A stretch of 5,632 nucleotides of DNA from Thermoanaerobaculia bacterium (GTDB lineage Bacteria; Acidobacteriota; Thermoanaerobaculia; Multivoradales; UBA5704). Where the stretch lies: positions 1 to 5,632 of the forward strand of contig JASLEW010000615.1 in NCBI GenBank assembly GCA_030150965.1, given 5' to 3'. A program made the position numbers and the translations under genes. The notes beneath the pieces are model-generated. The model saw only the letters and a program-made list of their open reading frames with translations, was not told the origin of the DNA and searched no databases. Position 1 is the stretch's first letter. Every line of letters begins with the position of its first letter. This document shows, one piece after another, positions 1-5,270 of the stretch.

Positions 1-954
1 CTCGTTCTTCGTCAGCACCGCGCCGGCGAGGAGGCAGCCGGCGGCGAGGCCCCGCCCCGGGGTCAGGGGCGCCAGCACCAGCAGCACCAGCGCCGCGCCG
101 TAGAAGGCGGCGAGCGGCAGGTCGCTGTAGGCGGATGTGGCGCCGCCCGCGCCGTAGCTCACGAAGTGGGGCAGGGCGGCGCAGAGCGTGGCGAGCGCGG
201 CCGCGGCGGCGCCGGCGGTGCGGCGGGCTCCGTCGTGGAGGACCAGGAGCAGGGCGGCGAGGAAGGCCACGTAGACCGCGCGGTAGTCCTGCTCGTCGGG
301 GCCGGCGCCGAAGCTCTCCTGCACCGCCGCCTGGGCCAGCGACAGCAGCGGCGGGTAGCGCGGATGCATGACGAACCAGTGCGCCTCGGCCAGGACGGAG
401 GGATCGGCCGTGCGCTCGTGGCGCATCCACTCGCCGAGCGGGCTCCAGATCATGCGGCCGTCCCAATCGGCGAGCGGCACGGAGAGCGCCGAGGCGAGCG
501 TCCCCAGGCAGAGGGCGGCGATCACCGCTCCGGCGCCGAGCCGCCAGGAGGGACGGCGGGTGCGGCGAGGGGACCGCGCGCTGGCATCCTCGTGGAGGGC
601 GCCTCGGGCCTGGCCTTCGGCTGAGGCGGCTTGTGCATGGGCCGCGCCCGCGGCGGCGGCAGGAGCCGAGGTGCTGCGGCGCAGCAGCACCTGCCGGAGC
701 CGCGCCGCCAAGCCGAGCGCCACCGGCACCAGCACGGCGAAGGCAATGGCCGGGCGCGCCAGGGGCACGCCGAGCAGGTGCGAGGCAACGAGCAGGAAGG
801 TCCCGACCGCCATGACCCCCAGCAGGAACGCCCAGGAAAGGCGGCGCCACCAGGCCATGCGTCGCAGCGGCGCGCACAGCTCGGCGAGCCCCAGGCCGGG
901 CAGGGTGAAGAGCGCCACACCGGCCAGGTTGGCCTCGATGGAGGCGAGCGTCAT
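1..954 (-). CDS. GT-C-type membrane glycosyltransferase (ArnT/RgtA-like), 3' end beyond left edge
   Basis: The first 318 codons are open with no stop and run off the left edge. The ATG at 954 overlaps the upstream gene's TGA as ATGA, so the two are probably translationally coupled. The product is polytopic, with hydrophobic segments at about residues 5-27, 38-60, 66-86, 138-160, 225-243, 246-268, 276-297 and 302-315. Motifs fit lipid-linked-sugar glycosyltransferases of the GT39/ArnT/RgtA type: acidic ADWDGRMIW (162-170) in the first large external loop, where this fold keeps its catalytic Asp; HPRYPPLLSL (197-206), resembling the family's YPpL block; YSDLPLA (276-282), resembling YADxPLA; and TKNE (315-318), resembling the usual RNEG. 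I infer transfer of a sugar from a polyprenyl carrier on the periplasmic side; acceptor unknown. Residues about 94-134 are an odd Ala/Arg-rich loop with A/T-ending codons. The class is fairly secure; the substrate cannot be read. Confidence 0.8.
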   Translation of the reverse strand, partial: MTLASIEANLAGVALFTLPGLGLAELCAPLRRMAWWRRLSWAFLLGVMAVGTFLLVASHLLGVPLARPAIAFAVLVPVALGLAARLRQVLLRRSTSAPAAAAGAAHAQAASAEGQARGALHEDASARSPRRTRRPSWRLGAGAVIAALCLGTLASALSVPLADWDGRMIWSPLGEWMRHERTADPSVLAEAHWFVMHPRYPPLLSLAQAAVQESFGAGPDEQDYRAVYVAFLAALLLVLHDGARRTAGAAAAALATLCAALPHFVSYGAGGATSAYSDLPLAAFYGAALVLLVLAPLTPGRGLAAGCLLAGAVLTKNE

Positions 955-1661
955 GACGCCCCGACCGGTGTGCTGGACCGTTCCGGCGGTTTGGGGACCT
1001 TCGGTGCGGCAGGCGGCGGCACTGGTGCCGTTGCTGCCGTTGCTGCCTGCGGTGAAAGCGATGTTCCAGTTGCCGGCGACACAGTGGTTGCAGGCCGTGC
1101 CACCGGTGGTGGCGCTGCCGCGGTTTCCGCCGCTGCTGCGGGTGCAGGCGCTGCCGCGGTTGCCGGCACTGCCGCCGTTGCTGCCGGCGGTGCGGCCGGC
1201 GAAGGCGCTGCCGCGGGCCCCGCACGCCGCCAGGGTGCCGGCGGGCAGCCCGGGGGGACCACCGGCCGCTGCTCGAACAGCCGCGGCGGCCGGCCGGTGG
1301 CGACCGCCACCACCACCCAGCGGATCTGGCTCAGCCAGCAGTCGCCGGGGCGCGACCCCGGGCCGGCCACCACGGCGCGCCGCGGCAGGAGGTCGAAGCG
1401 CACCCAGAGCATTGCGCCGGGGATGTCCTGCTCGGCGAGGAGGTAGGGCTCGTCCAGGGGCAGCGTCCGGCGCAGGCGCTCGACCCCGGCCACGTAGCGC
1501 GGGCCGAAGACCTGCGCCCGCACCGCCGCCGGCGGCCGGCCCAGGGTCCGCGCCGCGGCCCGCAGGCGCACCCCGGTGTTGCGCAGCCCGAGGACGATGC
1601 CGGCGGCCAGGTAGAGCGCGAGCGCTCCGAGGGCCACGAGCGGCAGCAGGCGTGCGCGCAT
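951..1661 (-). CDS. Single-pass membrane protein of unknown function with Ala/Pro-rich tail
   Basis: This 236-aa protein starts at ATG 1661. I chose that start because it opens directly onto an N-terminal membrane anchor (about residues 5-26) after MRAR, whereas the open frame extends much further upstream only as non-coding or antisense sequence. Residues about 27-143 form a compact, probably extracytoplasmic domain with family-like blocks: DEPYLLAEQDIPGAMLWVRF (70-89), LLPRRAVV (91-98), WVVVAVATGRPPRLF (115-129) and PPGCPP (136-141). Two Cys (108, 139) could pair outside the cytosol. Residues about 146-236 are an Ala/Pro/Thr-rich low-complexity tail with many GCA, CCT, CCA and ACT codons, unlike the core. 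I do not recognise the family. Its 4-bp overlap with the glycosyltransferase gene suggests it is an accessory or partner of that enzyme. No Shine-Dalgarno is visible. The reading frame is solid, the function unknown. Confidence 0.78.
   Translation of the reverse strand: MRARLLPLVALGALALYLAAGIVLGLRNTGVRLRAAARTLGRPPAAVRAQVFGPRYVAGVERLRRTLPLDEPYLLAEQDIPGAMLWVRFDLLPRRAVVAGPGSRPGDCWLSQIRWVVVAVATGRPPRLFEQRPVVPPGCPPAPWRRAGPAAAPSPAAPPAATAAVPATAAAPAPAAAAETAAAPPPVARPATTVSPATGTSLSPQAATAATAPVPPPAAPKVPKPPERSSTPVGAS
1111..1216 (-). repeat. Three copies of a 13-mer in the low-complexity tail of the 236-aa protein
   Basis: The plus-strand 13-mer GGCGCTGCCGCGG occurs at 1111-1123, 1147-1159 and 1204-1216, with starts 36 and 57 bp apart (multiples of three). 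All copies therefore lie in one reading phase of the Ala/Pro-rich tail. Related GTTGCTGCC and GTTGCCGGC words fill the spaces. This looks like in-frame slippage or duplication and not an independent element. Confidence 0.55.
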
Positions 1662-1669
1662 GGCCCGCG

Positions 1670-1675
1670 AGTATA
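1670..1675 (-). promoter_or_regulatory. Candidate -10 element for the membrane-protein/glycosyltransferase operon
   Basis: The minus strand reads TATACT, a 5/6 match to TATAAT, ending only 8 nt before the ATG at 1661. No Shine-Dalgarno lies between them. If used, transcription would start at or just before the ATG, giving a leaderless message. No good -35 hexamer is visible, so the call is weak, although AT-rich hexamers are rare in this sequence. Confidence 0.33.
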
Positions 1676-1869
1676 AGGCCGGCCCGGTGGCCCGCCGGCC
1701 GCGTCCTGGAGGCCGGTGCCGGATCACTTCGAATGGCCCAGCACCTGGATGCCGGGAGAGCTCTTGGGGGCCGGGGTCTGCGACGGCGCGACCGCCGCTT
1801 CCTCCGGGCGCCCGGCCGGAGTCGCCACGGTCCCTGGCCGGATTCGGCGAGGGCCGCCCTGCGGACGGA

Positions 1870-1875
1870 TATACT
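1870..1875 (+). promoter_or_regulatory. Candidate -10 element for the lipoprotein gene
   Basis: TATACT (5/6 to TATAAT) lies 36 nt before the ATG at 1912 and would give a leader of roughly 30 nt containing the ribosome site. A consensus -35 is not visible; TTCGGC at 1843-1848 is a poor match at too long a spacing. The identical hexamer faces the opposite way at 1670-1675. Confidence 0.33.
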
Positions 1876-1897
1876 TGCTGCCGTCCCTGCTGCACCC

Positions 1898-1910
1898 AGA
1901 GGAGACCTCT
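1898..1910 (+). promoter_or_regulatory. Shine-Dalgarno inside a small inverted repeat
   Basis: AGGAG at 1900-1904 sits 7 nt before ATG 1912 and supports that start for the lipoprotein. It lies in a 5-3-5 inverted repeat (AGAGG, AGA, CCTCT) that could form a weak hairpin masking the ribosome site. The site itself is convincing; a regulatory role for the hairpin is speculative. Confidence 0.6.
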
Positions 1911-1911
1911 C

Positions 1912-2697
1912 ATGAAGCGACGCATCGCTGTGGCCGCCGTGCTGGCGGCGCTGGCCGTCCTGGCCGCGGGCTGTTTCGACGTCGAGGAGACGGTGAGCTT
2001 GCAGCGCGACCTCTCCGGCAGGGCGAGCTTCAGCATGAAGATCGACATGGAGCCGATGGTCGAGATCATCGCCGGCATGCAGCACGGCATGTCCGGCAAG
2101 CCGGGTCCGGCGACGCCGGAGGAGATCGCCGAGGCGCGCCGGCAGATCCTGGACAAGGAGAAGGCCGACGCCGGCGATCCGGCGAAGAAGCAGGCGGAGC
2201 TGCAGAAGGCCCGGGCCGAGGCCGAAAAGCAGCTGCCGCCGGGTGTCAAGCTGCTGTCGATGGCGATGAGCGACGAGGGGCTGAAGATGGCGGTGAGCGC
2301 CGCGTTCAGCTTCGACGACGTGCACAAGCTGGCGCAGCTCAACCTGCCACAGAAGGGCGGCGAGTCCGCCGGCGGCGGCGACGGCAACCCCTACCAGGCG
2401 CCCTTCGGCGGCCTCAAGGTGGTGGACGAGGGGCCGACGATCCTGGTCACCATGACTGGCGCCGATCCCAAGTCGCGGATGCAGGACATCAAGGCGAAGG
2501 TTCCCGAGCCCGCCATGCAGGACCAGCTCGCCGCGGCATTCGCGGGCGCCCGCTTCGCCTTCCGGCTGGAGGCGCCCTTCGAGGTGGTCTCGACCAACGC
2601 CACCCGCCGCGAGGGCAAGGCGCTGATCTGGGAGGTGAGCACCAAGGATCCCTCCGCGCAGATGCCGGACACGCTCTCGGCCCGCTTCAAGAAGTGA
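1912..2697 (+). CDS. Putative outer-membrane lipoprotein of unknown function
   Basis: This 261-aa protein starts at ATG 1912, which is set by an AGGAG site 7 nt upstream and by the signal peptide. MKRR is followed by a hydrophobic stretch and a lipobox, LAAG-C, with Cys21 as the lipid-modified residue. The next residue is Phe and not Asp, which in Gram-negatives favours transfer to the outer membrane. The mature part opens with an ETVSLQRDLSGRASFSMKI block (26-44), a strand pattern with a D-x-S-G turn reminiscent of LppM-like lipoproteins. It continues with a charged, Lys/Glu/Ala-rich probable helix or coiled coil (about 68-107), a Gly-rich spacer (149-158) and strand-rich segments to the C-terminus. 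Codon use is uniformly GC-ending and there is no low-complexity insert. It is probably monocistronic. I do not recognise a function; lipoprotein status is well supported. Confidence 0.85.
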   Translation: MKRRIAVAAVLAALAVLAAGCFDVEETVSLQRDLSGRASFSMKIDMEPMVEIIAGMQHGMSGKPGPATPEEIAEARRQILDKEKADAGDPAKKQAELQKARAEAEKQLPPGVKLLSMAMSDEGLKMAVSAAFSFDDVHKLAQLNLPQKGGESAGGGDGNPYQAPFGGLKVVDEGPTILVTMTGADPKSRMQDIKAKVPEPAMQDQLAAAFAGARFAFRLEAPFEVVSTNATRREGKALIWEVSTKDPSAQMPDTLSARFKK

Positions 2698-3982
2698 CGG
2701 CGCGGCGGAAGAAGCCGGCGGCCATCCAGCGCCGGAAGGCGGCGTGCAGCTCGGCGGCCAGAGCGTCGTCGGAGAGCGGGGTGGCGGTGGCATCTGCCTC
2801 CGCCGCACCGGCGCTGGCGGCGGTGCCGGCGTCGGTGGCGATGGCGCGGCCGGCGGCGCTGGCAGTGCTGGCAGCGCTGGCGGGAATGGCCGCGATGGCC
2901 TCGCCGACGCTGGCGCCGCCGAGGAGCGCCGAGAGCACAGCGTGCTCGAGCGGCGAGAGCACGTGCCGCCGGACGACGAAGTCGCTGCGGCTGAGCGCCA
3001 GGTGCTCGACCGCCGGGGCGGGGATCTCCAGGAGCGGCAGGAGGGGCTCTCCGGCCCAGCTGCTCTCCTCGCTGCCGCGGCTCCCCAGCGCCTCGCCCGC
3101 TCCGGTGCCGGCAGCACCCTCTCCGCGCGAGGTGTCTCCGGCGCCGACCGCCTCCCCCTCCCCGCTCCCGGGATCAGTTGCGCGGCCTGCCGTCTCCTCG
3201 CTCGCCTGAGAGCTTCGGCCAGCTCCTCCCGCCTCCTCGCCGCGTGCCGCCAGGAGCGCCCGCGCCGCGGTGTAGAGGGCGTTGAGCGGGAAGCGGAAGG
3301 TGAGCAGCCGCAGGCAGGGCACCGGCTCCAGCCGGGCCGCGGCGAACTCGGCGGCGGCGGGCAGCGTGGCAGCGGCGGGGAGCGGCTCGCCCTCGGCCCC
3401 CGGGCCGTCGAAGACCTCGGCGACCGCCAGCTCCAGGGTGGCCAGGTCGATCAGGAGGTCGGCCCAATCGGGTGCTGCCGCCTCTTCCGGTGCCGCATCC
3501 GGGCGGGCTGGCGGCGCGGCCACTGCCGGCTCCCCCGGAACCGTGTCCGAGCCGTCCATCTGTCCGCCCGCCGCCGCGCCGCCGACCGCTCCAGCCGGTG
3601 CCGCCGCCGCCCCGCCTTCCCCGCCGCCCCGGGCCGGCCGCGTCGCGGCGAGGAACCGCGGGAAGCTCTCGGCGAGCTTGGTCAGGGTGTAGCTGCGCGA
3701 CGGATGAGCCTGGAGGTAGTCGAAGGCGAAGCCGTCGAAGACCTCGCCGCCCAGGAGGCCCCGCAGCACCGGAAAGCAGTCGCCGAGGCATTCGAGGAGG
3801 CGGGCGTAGTAGGCGTTGGCGTAGATCGACAGCCGCTCCTCGGCGCTCAGCCGCCGCGAGCGGCGGACCAGGGCCTCCAGGGAGCCGCGGTCAAGCCGCA
3901 CCAGCTGCTGCGCCGCCGGTGCCGCGACGCCGGCCGCCACGCCGCCAGGGTGGGTGATCACCGCCTGGAACCACTGCTGCAC
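2687..3982 (-). CDS. bufC: DUF2063 protein, BufC-type partner of the MNIO enzyme
   Basis: This 431-aa protein carries the DUF2063 (HvfC/BufC N-terminal) pattern: WFQAVITHP (4-12), SAEERLSIYANAYYARLLEC (46-65), FPVLRGLLGGEVFDGFAFDY (70-89), LTKLAESFPRFL (100-111), then a DLLIDLATLELAVAEVFDGP stretch (175-194). A C-terminal domain follows at about 313-431, including LPLLEIPAPAVEHLALSR (315-332) and a LHAAFRRWMAAGFF end (412-425). Family members bind the leader or core of the precursor and work as the obligate partner of BufB. Three low-complexity inserts (about 113-172, 246-312 and 366-402) make it much longer than the usual 250-290 aa. The start is doubtful: GTG 3982 is the only ATG/GTG/TTG in frame after the stop at 4124-4126, has no Shine-Dalgarno, and family similarity seems to begin a few residues earlier (LDAVQQWF). 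The stop overlaps the convergent lipoprotein gene by 11 bp. Confidence 0.85.
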   Translation of the reverse strand: MQQWFQAVITHPGGVAAGVAAPAAQQLVRLDRGSLEALVRRSRRLSAEERLSIYANAYYARLLECLGDCFPVLRGLLGGEVFDGFAFDYLQAHPSRSYTLTKLAESFPRFLAATRPARGGGEGGAAAAPAGAVGGAAAGGQMDGSDTVPGEPAVAAPPARPDAAPEEAAAPDWADLLIDLATLELAVAEVFDGPGAEGEPLPAAATLPAAAEFAAARLEPVPCLRLLTFRFPLNALYTAARALLAARGEEAGGAGRSSQASEETAGRATDPGSGEGEAVGAGDTSRGEGAAGTGAGEALGSRGSEESSWAGEPLLPLLEIPAPAVEHLALSRSDFVVRRHVLSPLEHAVLSALLGGASVGEAIAAIPASAASTASAAGRAIATDAGTAASAGAAEADATATPLSDDALAAELHAAFRRWMAAGFFRRAVTS

Positions 3983-4051
3983 GGCGTCCAGGGGAGGCTG
4001 CGGCGCCGGTGCCGCGGGTCCATTCCGCTGCCTACCTCCGGCCGCAGCACC

Positions 4052-4170
4052 GTCGATCCCGCTCAGGCTTCCTCCATCATGCCCACTCAGGTTCCTCCAT
4101 GACTCCCGCTCAGGACTCCTCCGTCACGCCCGTTCAGGCCGCCGCGGTCGCGCCCGCTCAGGCCACCTCC
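4052..4170. repeat. 24-bp tandem repeat, five units, across the bufB-bufC junction
   Basis: Five degenerate plus-strand units sit at 4052-4075, 4076-4098, 4099-4122, 4123-4146 and 4147-4170, built around a CCCGCTCAGG core followed by CCTCC or a variant. Four are 24 bp and the second is 23 bp. On the coding strand each contains CCTGA, and most contain GGAGG. In one minus-strand frame the units read as an 8-aa repeat of GGLSGRDR type; the 1-bp loss shifts this into the bufC frame (LSGHDGGSLSGIDG). The repeat covers the last codons and stop of bufB and part of the gap before bufC. The remaining junction, 3983-4051, holds no visible ribosome site or hairpin. Confidence 0.85.
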
Positions 4171-5255
4171 GGCACGAGGTGGTGCAGGGGGTGCGGCGCC
4201 GGCGCCCGGGCGAGGGGCGGGCGCGGCGGAACGGTCCCCGCTGCCTCGGGCCGCGCGGGGGCATGGCCGGCGGCCGTGGGATCCGCCGCCTGCCCGCGCT
4301 CCGCGCCCGTGTCGGCTGCAGGCAGCCAGCGCACTGCATCCGCCTCGGCTGCCGCCGGTCCACGCTCTGCGCCCGCCTCGGCTGCCACCTGCCCGCGTCT
4401 TGCAGCCGCTTCGGCGCCCGCCGGCAGCCGCTCGCCCATGAAGCGGCGGGCCTTCAGCACCTCGGCGTGCACGACCGGGAAGGGGGGGATGCTGGCGTCC
4501 CATTCGAGGAGCGTGGCGACGCCGCCGGTCCGCTGGTGGGTGGTGCGGTACAGCTCCCACACCGGATCGATCACCGCGTGGTCGTGGGTGTCGATCAGGT
4601 GCGTGGTGTAGTCGGTGTGGCCGGCGAGGTGGCACTGCACGATGCGCTCGGCCGGCAGCGCGCGGATCAGCGCCAGCGGGTCGAGGTCGTGATTGAAGCT
4701 CGACACGTAGACGTTGTTGACGTCGAGCAGCAGCCCGCAGTCGGCGTCCTCGGCCAGGCGGGCGATGAACTCGCCCTCGCTCATCGTCGAGTGGGCGAAG
4801 GTCACGTAGGAGCTGGGGTTCTCCAGCACCAGGGGGCGCTCCAGGAAGTCCTGCACGGCGCGCACGCGCGCGGCGACGTGGGCGAGCGTCGCCTCGGTGA
4901 AGGGCAGCGGCAGCAGGTCGTGGGTGTTGCGCCCCAGCACGCCGGTCCAGCACAGGTGATCGGAGACCCAGCGCGCGCCGATCTCGCGGGCCAGGGCCCT
5001 GAGCTTGGCGAGGTAGGCCCAGTCGAGCGGCGCCGTCGAGCCGATCGACAGCGACACGCCGTGCATCACCACCGGGTAGCGCTCCGCCACCTGGCGCAGC
5101 ACGTGGCGCGGGCGGCCCTGCGAGTCGATGAAGTTCTCGCTGATGACCTCGAACCAGTCCACCGCCGGCTGGTGGCGCAGGATGTGATCGAAATGCGCCG
5201 CGCGCAGGCCCACCCCGAGCCCGAGATTGGCGTGGCCCAGGCGCGGCGCGGTCAC
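4158..5255 (-). CDS. bufB: DUF692 multinuclear non-haem iron oxidase, BufB-type
   Basis: This 365-aa protein has a TIM-barrel MNIO (DUF692) domain at about residues 7-278, the family's normal length. Family blocks with likely iron ligands are visible: VISENF (38-42 region), MHGVSLSIGS with His65, VSDHLCW with Asp99 and His100, VLENPSSYVTF with Glu145 and Asn146, LLLDVNNVYVSSFNH with Asp178 and Asn180, QCHLAGH with His209 and His213, IDTHDH with Asp222 and His224, and LLEWD with Glu251. MNIO enzymes use two or three irons and oxygen to rearrange peptide cysteines; BufB-type members need a DUF2063 partner, which is encoded next. The start is GTG 5255, with AGGAG 10 nt upstream overlapping the precursor's stop. 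Residues 279-365 are an unusual Ala/Pro/Arg-rich tail containing four 11-aa repeats and relaxed codons (AGA, CGT, GCA). The enzyme looks intact; the tail is probably dispensable. Confidence 0.93.
   Translation of the reverse strand: MTAPRLGHANLGLGVGLRAAHFDHILRHQPAVDWFEVISENFIDSQGRPRHVLRQVAERYPVVMHGVSLSIGSTAPLDWAYLAKLRALAREIGARWVSDHLCWTGVLGRNTHDLLPLPFTEATLAHVAARVRAVQDFLERPLVLENPSSYVTFAHSTMSEGEFIARLAEDADCGLLLDVNNVYVSSFNHDLDPLALIRALPAERIVQCHLAGHTDYTTHLIDTHDHAVIDPVWELYRTTHQRTGGVATLLEWDASIPPFPVVHAEVLKARRFMGERLPAGAEAAARRGQVAAEAGAERGPAAAEADAVRWLPAADTGAERGQAADPTAAGHAPARPEAAGTVPPRPPLARAPAPHPLHHLVPEVA
4284..4415 (-). repeat. 33-bp in-frame tandem repeat, four units, in the bufB tail
   Basis: Four contiguous 33-bp units encode BufB residues 281-324 as 11-aa repeats: AEAAARRGQVA, AEAGAERGPAA, AEADAVRWLPA and ADTGAERGQAA. 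On the plus strand each unit ends in a CGGC preceded by a TGC/CGC-rich core, and the register is exact with no indels. Each unit keeps an Ala-rich start and an Arg at position 6 or 7. The repeat lies wholly outside the conserved DUF692 fold and is distinct from the 24-bp repeat about 115 bp away. Confidence 0.85.
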
Positions 5256-5265
5256 CGGCGCGGCG

Positions 5266-5270
5266 CTCCT
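5266..5270 (-). promoter_or_regulatory. Shine-Dalgarno of bufB overlapping the precursor stop codon
   Basis: AGGAG on the minus strand lies 10 nt before GTG 5255 and shares bases with the precursor's TAG stop (5271-5269). It supports the GTG start and suggests that translation of the enzyme follows termination on the precursor. Confidence 0.6.

Larger units (their letters stand above)
1662..1911. other. Divergent intergenic region
   Basis: The 250 bp lie between the minus-strand membrane-protein gene and the plus-strand lipoprotein gene. Each end carries a TATACT hexamer pointing towards its own gene, so both transcription units probably start here. A perfect 12-bp palindrome, CCGGGCGCCCGG, is at 1804-1815; it could be an operator, but such GC palindromes also arise by chance at this composition. 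I found no RNA gene, no riboswitch-like structure and no convincing small ORF. Confidence 0.6.

Noticed and set aside
1804..1815. Perfect GC palindrome CCGGGCGCCCGG as an operator or terminator
   Set aside because: It has no loop or T-run for a terminator, and short GC palindromes are common by chance at this composition; kept only as a note in the intergenic entry.
1660..1911. N-terminal extension of the lipoprotein frame upstream of ATG 1912
   Set aside because: An extension would bury the lipobox signal peptide inside the protein, and the extra sequence is Arg/Pro/Gly-rich with no ribosome site.
368..1915. Long plus-strand open frame antisense to the glycosyltransferase and membrane-protein genes
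   Set aside because: Its translation is Arg/Ala/Pro-rich with no domain pattern. The minus strand here gives clean membrane segments, family motifs and an ATGA gene overlap.
1662..2387. N-terminal extension of the 236-aa membrane protein to 2387
   Set aside because: The extra sequence is antisense to the lipoprotein gene and lacks domain features; the ATG at 1661 opens onto a proper membrane anchor.
4060..4100. Tiny ORFs starting at ATG 4100 and ATG 4080 after GGAGG motifs
   Set aside because: They encode only five to seven residues and arise from the repeat sequence; no independent support for translation.
2744..4102. Long plus-strand open frame across bufC
   Set aside because: The product is Gly/Arg/Gln-rich without motifs and is explained by high GC; the minus strand encodes the recognisable DUF2063 domain.
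4052..4170. CRISPR array
   Set aside because: The units are directly adjacent 24-bp degenerate repeats with no unique spacers.
2687..5255. BufB-BufC as one broken fusion protein
   Set aside because: Joining them needs two separate frame changes, and bufB ends in a normal stop after its tail. Separate genes are the usual family arrangement.
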